This document shows positions 37,070-45,552 of a DNA stretch of 64,000 bases, piece by piece. This DNA is from Sphingomonas sp. Leaf21 (GTDB lineage Bacteria > Pseudomonadota > Alphaproteobacteria > Sphingomonadales > Sphingomonadaceae): positions 52,774 through 116,773 of the forward strand of contig NZ_CAKASM010000009.1 in the NCBI RefSeq assembly GCF_916858675.1, read 5' to 3'. Positions within the stretch are counted from its first letter, which is position 1. Each line of letters opens with the position of its first letter. Both the position numbers and the translations under genes were made by a program. The notes beneath the pieces were generated by a model that saw only the letters and a list, made by a program, of their open reading frames with translations, searched no databases and was not told the DNA's origin.

Positions 37070-38871
37070 AGCGGATCGTCCTTCCCCTGATCGCGCTGCT
37101 CGGGATCGGTGCAAGCGATGCGCCGGGCCCGCATCTCAACCAGCTCGGCTTCCGCCCGGACACCGCCAAGCGCGCGATCGTCGCCGCCAGCGGATCGGCG
37201 CCGCTGCCCTGGCAATTGCTGGACGAGGCTGGCCGTGTCGTCGCGGAGGGGCGGACGACGCCTTTCGGAGCCGATGCCGCATCGGGCGACAAGGTCCATC
37301 AGATCGACTTGACCCGCTATGCCACCCCCGGCACCTACAGGCTGCGGGTCGACGGCCATGTCGGCCATCCCTTCGCGATCGATGCGAAGCTCTACGATCC
37401 GCTCGCCCGCGCCGCGCTCAACTTCTTCTATCAGCAGCGCGCCGGCGTGGCGATCGAGGCGCGCTTTGCGGGTGGGCCGCAATGGGCGCGCGCGGCGGGG
37501 CATCCGAAGGAGGTCGTGACCTGTTTCAAGGGCATCGATCTCGCCGGGACCGATTGGCCGGGCTGTCCCTACACGCTCGACGTCACCGGCGGCTGGTATG
37601 ATGCGGGCGACCAGGGCAAATATGTCGTCAATGGCGGCATCGCCCTGTGGATGCTTCAAAATCTCTATGAAGTGGACGCGAGCCAGCCCCCCTTCCCCGA
37701 TGGCGCCGCCGCGCTGCCCGAGGCGGGGAACGGCGTCAACGACCTGCTCGACGAAACTCGTTGGGAAATGCGCTTCCTGCTCGCGATGCAGGTGCCCGAC
37801 GGCCAGAAGCTCGCGCTACCCGTCGGGCAGCAGGGGCGAGGCCCCTACCGGCTGACCATGGTCGATGCCGGGGGCATGGCGCATCACAAGGTCGCCGACC
37901 GCAACTGGACCAGGCTGCCCACCGCGCCCGCCGACGATCGTGAGGAACGGCTGCTCTATCCGCCCAGCACGGCGGCGACGCTCAACCTCGCCGCGACGGC
38001 CGCGCAATGCGCGCGGATCTGGCGCGGGATCGACGACGCCTTCGCCAGGCGCTGCCTCGTCGCGGCGGGCAAGGCCTATCAGGCGGCGCTGCGCAATCCC
38101 GACATCTACGCCGCGCAGGCGTTCAACGGCAGCGGCGGTTACGGCGACAACGACCTGACCGACGAGCTTTATTGGGCCACCGCCGAACTCTATGCGACGA
38201 CCGGCATGCCCGAACTCGCCGAGGCGCTGCGTCGCAATCCGCTCCACACCGCGCCGCTCCATGGCGAGCCGAGCTGGGCCGGCACCGCCGCGCTCGGCAC
38301 GATCACGCTCGCCACCGCGACCGGCGTCATGCCGTCCGAGCGCGCGGCGGCGCGCGCCAGGCTGATCGCGCTGGCCGACCGGTTGCTCGACGAGGATTCG
38401 CGCTCGGGATACCACATTCCCTTCGCCTCGACCGCCTATAGCTGGGGATCGAACAGCGCGCTGATGGGACGCGCGATGATCCTGGCGCTGGCCGCGCGTT
38501 TCACCGGCGACCCGCGCTACCGCGATGCCGAGGTCGACGCGATGGACTATGTCCTCGGCCGCAACCCGCTCGACCAAAGCTATGTCAGCGGGTTCGGGTG
38601 GAAGCCGCTGAAGAACCCCCATCACCGTTTCTGGGCGCACCAGTTCGACGCGAAGATGCCCGGCCCGCCGCCCGGCGTCCTGAGCGGTGGCGCCAACAGC
38701 ACCAGCTTTCCCGAGCCGGTCTCCGCGCCGATGAAGGGGCGCTGCGTGGGGCAGCGCTGCTGGATCGACGATGCGCGGGCCTATGGCCACAACGAAGTCG
38801 CGATCAACTGGAACGCGCCGCTGGTCTGGGTCGCGAGCGACCTGACCCGCCCGCTCGCCCAGCCGCGCTGA
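37066..38871 (+). CDS. GH9 glycoside hydrolase with N-terminal Ig-like domain
   Basis: 601 residues from GTG 37066 (GTGA overlap); a short signal-like N-terminus MKRIVLPLIALLGIGASDA. Ig-like CelD_N domain about 20-110 (HLNQLGFRPDTAKRAIV). GH9 catalytic (alpha/alpha)6 barrel about 125-595, with base residues Asp179 and Asp182 in GGWYDAGDQGKYVVN and acid Glu577 in GHNEVAINW. It also has YVLGRNPLDQSYVSGFG and HHRFWAHQ. Family members are endoglucanases or act on beta-glucans, xyloglucan or chito-oligosaccharides. The neighbouring GH31 and GH1 favour a beta-1,4-glucan backbone. Confidence 0.88.
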   Translation: MKRIVLPLIALLGIGASDAPGPHLNQLGFRPDTAKRAIVAASGSAPLPWQLLDEAGRVVAEGRTTPFGADAASGDKVHQIDLTRYATPGTYRLRVDGHVGHPFAIDAKLYDPLARAALNFFYQQRAGVAIEARFAGGPQWARAAGHPKEVVTCFKGIDLAGTDWPGCPYTLDVTGGWYDAGDQGKYVVNGGIALWMLQNLYEVDASQPPFPDGAAALPEAGNGVNDLLDETRWEMRFLLAMQVPDGQKLALPVGQQGRGPYRLTMVDAGGMAHHKVADRNWTRLPTAPADDREERLLYPPSTAATLNLAATAAQCARIWRGIDDAFARRCLVAAGKAYQAALRNPDIYAAQAFNGSGGYGDNDLTDELYWATAELYATTGMPELAEALRRNPLHTAPLHGEPSWAGTAALGTITLATATGVMPSERAAARARLIALADRLLDEDSRSGYHIPFASTAYSWGSNSALMGRAMILALAARFTGDPRYRDAEVDAMDYVLGRNPLDQSYVSGFGWKPLKNPHHRFWAHQFDAKMPGPPPGVLSGGANSTSFPEPVSAPMKGRCVGQRCWIDDARAYGHNEVAINWNAPLVWVASDLTRPLAQPR

Positions 38872-38931
38872 AGGCACGGCCAGCCACCGTTCAGATCACG
38901 AATATCATACCGATTGCAGAGAGGACTTTCG

Positions 38932-40377
38932 ATGGACCGTCGCGATTTCATGAAGACCGGCATGGTGATGGGCGGTGCCGCGCTCGCCACCGGCGGGGGC
39001 ACGCTCGCCGCCACCCGCGCCGCCGCCGCCCAGGCAGAGGATTTGAGCTTTCCCAAGGACTTCCTGTGGGGATGTGCCACCGCATCCTACCAGATCGAAG
39101 GCGCGGTGAAGGAAGATGGTCGCGGGCAGACCAACTGGGACGTCTTCTCGCACACGCCCGGCAAGATCGCCAATGGCGACAATGGCGACGTCGCCTGCGA
39201 CAGCTATCACCGCTATAACGAGGACATCGCGCTCCTGAGGAACCTTGGCGTGAAGGCGTATCGCATGTCGATCGCGTGGTCGCGCATCTTCCCCGAGGGG
39301 CGCGGCAAGTTCAACCAGAAGGGCCTGGATTACTATAACCGCGTGATCGACGGGCTGCTGGCGGCGGGTATCCAGCCCAACGTCACCATGTTCCATTGGG
39401 ACCTGCCGCAGGCTTTGCCCGGCGGGTGGCAGAATCGCGACACCGCCAAGGCGTTTGCCGACTATGCGGGCTTCATGGCGGGCAAGCTGTCCGACCGCGT
39501 GCACCGTTTCATGACGGTCAACGAGCTGCGCTGCTTCACCGATCTGGGCCATATGGTCGGCATCCACGCGCCGGGGCTCAAGCTGCCGCAGGGACAGGTC
39601 AACCAGGTCCGCCACCACGGCGTGCTCGCGCACGGCCTGGGCGTCCAGGCGATCCGCGCCAACGCCAGGACGGGGACCGAGGTCGGCATCGCCGACAATG
39701 CCAGCATCTTCGTCCCCGTCATCGAGACGCCCGAGCATATCGCGGCGACGAAGAAGGCGATGCGCGACGAGAACGCCATGTTCCTGACCGCCGTCCTGGA
39801 AGGCAAATATATCGACAGCTATCTCGCCGCCGCCGGGGCCGATGCGCCCAAGGTCCAGGCGGGCGACATGGCGGCGATCGGCAGCCCGCTCGATTTCGTC
39901 GCGCTCAACATCTACACGCCGACCTACGTCAAGGCGAACCCCGTCGATCCGCGTGGCTATACCCCGCTGCCGCATCTGGCGCATTCGCCGCGCATGGCCT
40001 CGCCCTGGCTTTATGTCGGCCCCGAAGCCGCCTATTGGGGCGTCCGCGCGGTCAGCGAGCTGTGGAAGCCCAAGGCGATCTACATCTCGGAGAACGGTAC
40101 GTCTGCCGACGACGTGCTGAACGACAAGGGGCTGGTCGATGACGGCGACCGGATCATGTACCTGCGCAACTATCTCGGCCAGTTCCGCCGCGCCGCCGCC
40201 GAGGGATATCCGCTCAAGGGCTATTTCCTGTGGAGCCTGATGGACAATTTCGAATGGGCGGACGGCTATGCGCTGCGCTTCGGCCTCCATCATGTCGATT
40301 ACGCGACCCAGAAGCGCACGCCCAAGCTGAGCGCCCAGTGGTATAAGGAACTGATCCGCCGCAACGCGCTGGTCTGA
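38932..40377 (+). CDS. GH1 beta-glucosidase, Tat-exported
   Basis: 481 residues from ATG 38932 with GAGAGGA 7 bp upstream. The N-terminus DRRDFMKTGMVMGGAALATG is a twin-arginine signal. The GH1 barrel starts at FPKDFLWGCATASYQIEGA. The nucleophile is Glu387 in ISENGTS. The acid/base motif reads VNEL with Glu198, where nearly all GH1 enzymes have NEP; the Leu change could alter the active-site loop. It would release glucose from beta-linked oligosaccharides in the periplasm. It lies 60 bp after GH9 and ends in a strong terminator. Confidence 0.9.
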   Translation: MDRRDFMKTGMVMGGAALATGGGTLAATRAAAAQAEDLSFPKDFLWGCATASYQIEGAVKEDGRGQTNWDVFSHTPGKIANGDNGDVACDSYHRYNEDIALLRNLGVKAYRMSIAWSRIFPEGRGKFNQKGLDYYNRVIDGLLAAGIQPNVTMFHWDLPQALPGGWQNRDTAKAFADYAGFMAGKLSDRVHRFMTVNELRCFTDLGHMVGIHAPGLKLPQGQVNQVRHHGVLAHGLGVQAIRANARTGTEVGIADNASIFVPVIETPEHIAATKKAMRDENAMFLTAVLEGKYIDSYLAAAGADAPKVQAGDMAAIGSPLDFVALNIYTPTYVKANPVDPRGYTPLPHLAHSPRMASPWLYVGPEAAYWGVRAVSELWKPKAIYISENGTSADDVLNDKGLVDDGDRIMYLRNYLGQFRRAAAEGYPLKGYFLWSLMDNFEWADGYALRFGLHHVDYATQKRTPKLSAQWYKELIRRNALV

Positions 40378-40400
40378 TCCCTCCTCCCGGACGCAAAGCG

Positions 40401-40433
40401 CCCCACCGGTCGACCCCGACCGGTGGGGTTTTT
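40401..40433 (+). terminator. Intrinsic terminator of the halogenase-like/GH9/GH1 operon
   Basis: CCCCACCGGTC pairs perfectly with GACCGGTGGGG across a 6-base loop, followed by TTTTT. It lies 24 bp after the GH1 stop. Confidence 0.9.
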
Positions 40434-40450
40434 GCTGACCGCTCGGACAC

Positions 40451-40489
40451 AAAAAAAAGGGCAGGAATGGCGGCATGCCATCCCTGCCC
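40451..40489 (-). terminator. Intrinsic terminator of TonB receptor 2
   Basis: On the minus strand GGGCAGG and ATGGC pair with GCCAT and CCTGCCC (one mismatch pair), followed by eight T. It faces the terminator of the convergent operon and sits 20 bp from the receptor stop. Confidence 0.9.
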
Positions 40490-40508
40490 CGTATCAGGGT
40501 CGATCGGA

Positions 40509-43418
40509 TCAGAAGCGGAAGCGAACGCCCGCGCCGTAATAGCGCCCCTCGTCGCGCACGTCGCGCGGGTAGGACAGTCCGTTGCCATAGCTGCGATAGT
40601 TGTTGAACGGCTTGGCCAGCAGGTTGGCCGCGTCGAAGGCGATCGTGATCTCCTTCGTCAGGTTATAGTTGAAGCCGAAGTCGAGCCGCTGGAGACGGGT
40701 CGTGCCCTCGCCGTTGTAGAAACCGTCGCCGTTGATGAAGTTGCCGTTGAGGAACGCATCGCGATTGTTGAACGACAGGCGGGTCGAGACGTCGCCCTTC
40801 TCGTAGAACAGCGCGATATTATAGGTCCACTTCGACAGGCCGGTGATCGGCACGAATGGCGGCGGCGTGGTGCCACCGGCCGAGGCGAACAGATTGGCCG
40901 GATAACGCTGCTTGCCTTCCAGATAGGTCACGTTCGCCTGCACGCCGAAGCCGCTCCACAGCCCCGGCAGGAAGTCGAAGAAGGTCTGGCCGCCGACTTC
41001 CACGCCCTTGATCCGGCCCTTGCCCGCATTTTCCGGCCGGTTGATCTCGATCAGGCCATAGAACGGATCGATGGTGCGGTTGACGTAATTGCTGATGAAC
41101 CCGTCGAGATCGCGGTAGAACACGGCGGCGGTCAGCGAGGCGGTCGGCGAGAAATAATATTCGACCGTCGCGTCATAGTTGCTTGAGGTCAGCGGGCGCA
41201 GGTCCGGGTTGCCGCCGCTGCCATAGGCGTTCGGCCGCGTGTTCAGGCCCGCCGGGAAGCGCGGGTCGAGCGGCTGGTTGGGGATGACCGCCTGGCTGTT
41301 CTGCTCGATGTTCAGCGCCGGGTTGAGCTGGCCGAATTCGGGCTTCGTCCGCGTCTTGGTGAAGCCGAAGCGGATCTGCAGCTTGTCGTTTGGCCGGACG
41401 CGCAGCGAGACGTTGGGCAGGATGTCGACATAATTGGCGCGCGTGGTGCGCACCTCGCTGCGACGAACGCCATCGAACAACACCGTCGAGATACCGCGAT
41501 ATTCGCCCACCGTGTTGACCACGCGGGTGCCGATCAGGCCGTCGAACCGGATCGAGCCGACGTCGAACTCATATTTCGCCTGGCCATAAAAGGCGTAGGT
41601 CTGTTCGGTCGCGTAGAAGGCGGCGAGCGGATCGAGCTGGACCTCGGGCGAGGCGAAGCGGTTCAGCGCGTCGCGATAGCCCTGATCCGCCGGATTGCCC
41701 GCAACAAGCCGCTGAAGCGCGTCGAAGGCATATTGGCGAAGCTGCGGCGCGTTGCCCGCGATGCCGTCGCGCGATGGCATCAGCCAGCTCGTGAAGCCCT
41801 GATTGCCACGGAAGGCATTCTGGGTCAGCCCCAACTGGCCCGCCGGTACGTCCGCCAGCGGAATCGCGAGCGGCTCGGTATAGGCATAGCGGTTGCCGCG
41901 CTTGAGCGACGCATCGCGATCCGTCCAGCGGACACCGAATTGCAGCCGGGGCAGCAGCGACAGGTCGGTTTCCAGATCCAGGTCGGTGCGCCATTGCCAC
42001 CCCTTGCCCTGCACGCGGTAGGTCGCTTCGTAATAGCCGCGCCAGATATAATTGGCCGGATTGGTGTTGTCGAAGCCGGGCAGGTCGAACGACACGCCGT
42101 CATCGACGAAGAAATTGACGTTGGCGACCGGCACCTTCGAAAAGGCCGTGTCGAAGCTCCACTCGTCCGAACCATATTCCGAGTTGGTATAGGCCAGGTC
42201 GGTCGACAGATGGGCGCGGCCCACATCCCATTTGGCGCCGCCCGCCGCCTGATAGGTGTTGGTGTAGCCCTTCGCCGTGCTGCGATACGCCTCGGGACGA
42301 TAGCCGCCGGTCTTGGTCAGGCTCTGCACCTGAAGCGGCTGGCCGGGGCGCAGGACGACGTCGCTGAGCGTCGGATTGTTGTCGAGCAGCGGAACCCGGA
42401 ACCAGTCATTGGCGATTTCGCCGCGATAGCCCTGATAGAGGAAGTCGTAATAGAGTTCGAGATTGTGCGCCGGGCGCCACTGGACGCTGGCATTCAACGC
42501 CGGGCGCCAGCGCTTGCCACTGTCGTTATAGACGCCGACGGCGGTCGGGATCTGGAAATCGCGGCCGACCGAGGTCGGCAGGACCGTCGTGCCCGCCGTC
42601 GGAGAGTTGGTGTTGCCCTCGCCCCAACGGACGGCGTTGCGATACTGCGCCTGGGTATAGGAGGCGTTGATGAGCCAGCCGATCTCGCCGATCGCGGTGT
42701 CGGCGCGCTGGCTGATGAGCAGGTTGCCCTGCGGGTCGAACTTCTTCGACTGATCGTTATACGTGCCGCGAATGCCCCCCGCGACGGTAAAGCCCTTCTC
42801 GAAGTCGAAGGGACGACGCGAACGCACGTTGATGAGGCCCGCAAGGCCCGGCTCCAGCAGGTCCGCGGTCCCGGACTTGTAGACTTCCAGGCCTGCCAGC
42901 GCACCCGCCGGGAAATCCTGGAGCGCGACGCGGCGTCCCTCCGCGGTAAAAATGTCGCGACCGTTGAAGGTCGTCGCCACGTCGGGCAGGCCACGAACCA
43001 GCACCTGGTTCACTTCGTCGCTGTAGCGGCTGACCTGGACGCCGGTAACGCGCGCCAGCGATTCCGCCGCCGTATTGTCGGGCAACTTGCCGATATCCTG
43101 CGCCACGATCGCATCGAGGATCGCGTCGGAATTGCGCTTGATCGCCTGCGCGCTGCCAAGGCTGGCGCGATAGCCGGTGACGACGATGTCGCGCGGGTCG
43201 ACGGCCTCGCTTTCCAGGCCGGTGGTCGAGGACTGGACCGGGCTGCGATCCGGAACCTCTTGAACATCCTGCTGGATACCCACTTGAGTCTGGGTCTCGA
43301 TCGGCGCGTTCGGATCGGCTGTCTGTGCGCCCTGATCGGGTGCGGCGGTCTGCGCCATGGCGGGCGCGGCCATCAGCGCCCATGGCGCAACCGACAGCAG
43401 CAGGACGTGGTGCTTCAT
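40509..43418 (-). CDS. TonB-dependent receptor 2 of the glycan locus
   Basis: 969 residues from ATG 43418. Signal peptide MKHHVLLLSVAPWALMAAPAMAQ, then an acidic Gln-rich linker. The plug begins at DIVVTGYRASLGSAQAIKR and has AAESLARVTGVQVSR and VRGLPDVATTFNGRDIF. The barrel ends YYGAGVRFRF with terminal Phe. It is the same sugar-receptor subgroup as receptor 1 but only distantly similar, so the two probably take different oligosaccharides. It is convergent with the GH1 gene, with its own terminator, and has a LacI-type site about 155 bp upstream. Confidence 0.92.
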   Translation of the reverse strand: MKHHVLLLSVAPWALMAAPAMAQTAAPDQGAQTADPNAPIETQTQVGIQQDVQEVPDRSPVQSSTTGLESEAVDPRDIVVTGYRASLGSAQAIKRNSDAILDAIVAQDIGKLPDNTAAESLARVTGVQVSRYSDEVNQVLVRGLPDVATTFNGRDIFTAEGRRVALQDFPAGALAGLEVYKSGTADLLEPGLAGLINVRSRRPFDFEKGFTVAGGIRGTYNDQSKKFDPQGNLLISQRADTAIGEIGWLINASYTQAQYRNAVRWGEGNTNSPTAGTTVLPTSVGRDFQIPTAVGVYNDSGKRWRPALNASVQWRPAHNLELYYDFLYQGYRGEIANDWFRVPLLDNNPTLSDVVLRPGQPLQVQSLTKTGGYRPEAYRSTAKGYTNTYQAAGGAKWDVGRAHLSTDLAYTNSEYGSDEWSFDTAFSKVPVANVNFFVDDGVSFDLPGFDNTNPANYIWRGYYEATYRVQGKGWQWRTDLDLETDLSLLPRLQFGVRWTDRDASLKRGNRYAYTEPLAIPLADVPAGQLGLTQNAFRGNQGFTSWLMPSRDGIAGNAPQLRQYAFDALQRLVAGNPADQGYRDALNRFASPEVQLDPLAAFYATEQTYAFYGQAKYEFDVGSIRFDGLIGTRVVNTVGEYRGISTVLFDGVRRSEVRTTRANYVDILPNVSLRVRPNDKLQIRFGFTKTRTKPEFGQLNPALNIEQNSQAVIPNQPLDPRFPAGLNTRPNAYGSGGNPDLRPLTSSNYDATVEYYFSPTASLTAAVFYRDLDGFISNYVNRTIDPFYGLIEINRPENAGKGRIKGVEVGGQTFFDFLPGLWSGFGVQANVTYLEGKQRYPANLFASAGGTTPPPFVPITGLSKWTYNIALFYEKGDVSTRLSFNNRDAFLNGNFINGDGFYNGEGTTRLQRLDFGFNYNLTKEITIAFDAANLLAKPFNNYRSYGNGLSYPRDVRDEGRYYGAGVRFRF

Positions 43419-43766
43419 CGAATCTCCCCTCATATGGCCCGAACTTTCGGTGCCCCTCGCGGGGATTTGTCTGACTATCCCAAGAATTGGTCAAGCCTTT
43501 GATGACGAATTTATGAGGGAGTTTTCATGTCGTGGTTTTTCAGTAACACCGTCACTGCGCGCGGTCGCAGCACTGGTAGCGCAAACATTCGGCGAATAGT
43601 GCCGCATAATCAGCGCTTACGGTTTTTCCGCAGTGCAAGACGCCGCAACCGGGTCTTGTCCGATATATAACCGCGATCAACCGCGCTATGGCCGACGAGG
43701 TAAGTGACCTGCTCCGTCATATTCATTTTCGACCAAGGGTTTGCTCGAATCGGGCGGCACCCGAAG
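43419..43766. promoter_or_regulatory. 348-bp intergenic control region of TonB receptor 2
   Basis: No convincing gene. It holds TGGTAGCGCAAA at 43574-43585, which shares 11 of 12 bases with the site before TonB receptor 1 and fits a LacI-family half operator. The stretch 43480-43560 is A+T-richer than its surroundings and probably contains the receptor promoter, but I could not assign -35/-10 boxes with confidence. The GH43 gene ends at 43767 and may read through into the receptor. Confidence 0.4.
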
Positions 43767-44819
43767 TTAAGGCGCCTCCGCTCCGACGACCGGCCATTGC
43801 TCCGCATCCCAGCCGAGCCGCGCGATTCGCAAGGTCGACGCGCCGTTCGCGGCGGCGTCATAGGCATGATGGATCAGATAATCGCGCCCGTCACGGTCCT
43901 GGAGCACGCCCGCATGACCCGGCCCGCGAAAGCGATCGCGTCCCTCCGCGTCCGCCCGCAGCAGAACGGTCCCACCGCCCTCGCGCATCGCGCGACCGGA
44001 CCGGTCGCGATACGGCCCCTCGATCGATCGGGAGCGTCCGACACGCAGATGATAGCTGCTCCTGCTGCCCCGACAGCACAGGTCGAACGACACGATCAGA
44101 TAGTACCAGCCGCCATGATCGACGATGAACGGCGCCTCGATCGCGTCGGCGCCGCCATCGGCTTCCCCGGCCGCGCGGCGCGCGATCATGGTCGGGTGCG
44201 CGCCCGGTGCTGGCTTGCCGGAGCGCGGATCGAGCCGGATCAACTGGATCCCGCCCCAGAAGCTGCCGAATGCCAGCCACTGCCCGCCCGCCCGGTCGCG
44301 GGCGAAGGCCGGATCGATCGCGTTGAAATCGTCGCCCGGATGCGACGCGATCACCAGCCCTTCGTCGCGCCATCCATAAGCGCGGTCGGCGGGATCGAGC
44401 GTCGTCGCCGTCGCCAGACCGATGGCCGAGCGCTGCTTGCCGAAGGTCGAGACCGAGTAATAGAGTCGATACCGCCCACCGACCCGCGTTATGTCGGGTG
44501 CCCACATGTCGCGCGCACCGGAGACGGCGGCCCGCGCCCAGGCGGGGATGGCGGGCAGCGGCGAGGCCAGCGGCGTCCAGTGGTGGAGGTCACGCGACAT
44601 GCGCGCGACGAGCGGTCCGCGACCATTCTGCCCGGTCGAATAGGAATAATAGGCGTCGCCCGCATGGATCAGCACCGGGTCGTGCGCGGGGACGATATCG
44701 CCCGACAGCGTCCATCCCGCCGATTCGGACCGCAACGCCGACCCGCCGAGCGCGAGCGCGCCCGCCAGGAGCGACAAGCGCAGGACGCGCAGGCCCTGCG
44801 ACCGGTTCGATTGCGCCAT
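43767..44819 (-). CDS. GH43 arabinanase/arabinosidase-like enzyme, secreted
   Basis: 350 residues. The signal peptide is about residues 1-34 (LSLLAGALALGGSALRSESA). The five-bladed propeller has the three GH43 acids: base Asp47 in AHDPVLI, pKa modulator Asp169 in NAIDPAF and acid Glu228 in IEAPFI. Blade motifs YYSYSTG, DMWAPDITRVGGRYRLYYS and WYYLIVSFDLCC match the endo-arabinanase branch (GH43_4/5). It would trim arabinose or arabinan side chains. It is divergent from nasT and upstream of TonB receptor 2 on the same strand. Confidence 0.85.
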   Translation of the reverse strand: MAQSNRSQGLRVLRLSLLAGALALGGSALRSESAGWTLSGDIVPAHDPVLIHAGDAYYSYSTGQNGRGPLVARMSRDLHHWTPLASPLPAIPAWARAAVSGARDMWAPDITRVGGRYRLYYSVSTFGKQRSAIGLATATTLDPADRAYGWRDEGLVIASHPGDDFNAIDPAFARDRAGGQWLAFGSFWGGIQLIRLDPRSGKPAPGAHPTMIARRAAGEADGGADAIEAPFIVDHGGWYYLIVSFDLCCRGSRSSYHLRVGRSRSIEGPYRDRSGRAMREGGGTVLLRADAEGRDRFRGPGHAGVLQDRDGRDYLIHHAYDAAANGASTLRIARLGWDAEQWPVVGAEAP

Positions 44820-44970
44820 GACCGCCCCCTCCCTATCCTATTGAGGTCGCGTCGGAACGACCCGCCTCGTGCCACGTAAAGTCGGACATTAGCCGAGGCA
44901 AGACACCTGTGCCGACGGTTCTTTCCCGCCCGCTCTTGTCCCTGCCGAACGGACGCGGCATCACGCCCAT

Positions 44971-45552
44971 ATGCGGATCGCGATCATCGACACGAGCAGC
45001 ACCCGCGCGGCGATCATCTCCGATGGCCTTCGGGAGGCGGGGCTGACCGATCTGGTGGTGATCGACCCCGCCGGCCCGCTGGCGGCGCAAGTCGAGCGCG
45101 CCGCGCCCGAGGTCGTCCTCATCAACCTCGAAAATCCCAGCCGCGACGTGCTGGAGGATTTCTTCGCCATGTCGCGCGCGCTCGACCGTCCGATCGCGAT
45201 GTTCGTTGACCAGTCGGACGCGGAAGCGACGATGGCCGCCGTCGATGCGGGCGTCTCCGCCTATGTCGTCGATGGCCTGGCCAAGCAGCGGATCAAGCCG
45301 ATCCTCGACCTGGCGGTGCGCCGGTTTCAGGCCTTTTCGCGGCTCCAGGCCGAGCTTGCGGAGGCACGGACCGCACTGGCCGACCGGCAGGTGATCGACC
45401 GGGCCAAGGCGATCCTGATGCGAATGCGCGGGGTGGACGAACCTGCCGCCTATGCCTTGCTGCGCAGCCACGCGATGACCTCCAACCGCCGCATCGCCGA
45501 GGTGGCCGAGGCGATCGTGACCAGCGCGGAGTTGATGGGAGATTTGCCGTGA
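44971..45552 (+). CDS. nasT: NasT-type ANTAR transcription antiterminator
   Basis: 193 residues: an N-terminal receiver-like domain (IAIIDTSSTRAAIISDGLREAG) without a clear phosphoryl Asp site, and a C-terminal ANTAR domain (about 130-190) with RQVIDRAKAILMRMRGVDEPAAYALLRSHAM. NasT binds paired RNA hairpins in the leader of nitrate-assimilation mRNAs and prevents termination. NasS, encoded by the next overlapping gene, holds it inactive without nitrate. The leader with a terminator at 46956-47002 is the likely target. Confidence 0.88.
   Translation: MRIAIIDTSSTRAAIISDGLREAGLTDLVVIDPAGPLAAQVERAAPEVVLINLENPSRDVLEDFFAMSRALDRPIAMFVDQSDAEATMAAVDAGVSAYVVDGLAKQRIKPILDLAVRRFQAFSRLQAELAEARTALADRQVIDRAKAILMRMRGVDEPAAYALLRSHAMTSNRRIAEVAEAIVTSAELMGDLP

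Noticed and set aside
43610..43727. Short minus-strand open frame ending LRRLALRKNRKR in the gap before TonB receptor 2
   Set aside because: No start context or recognisable domain; lies in a probable promoter region.
44820..44970. Possible sigma-54 promoter before nasT
   Set aside because: A TGGCAC-like box can be found but no GC at the required -12 spacing on the right strand.
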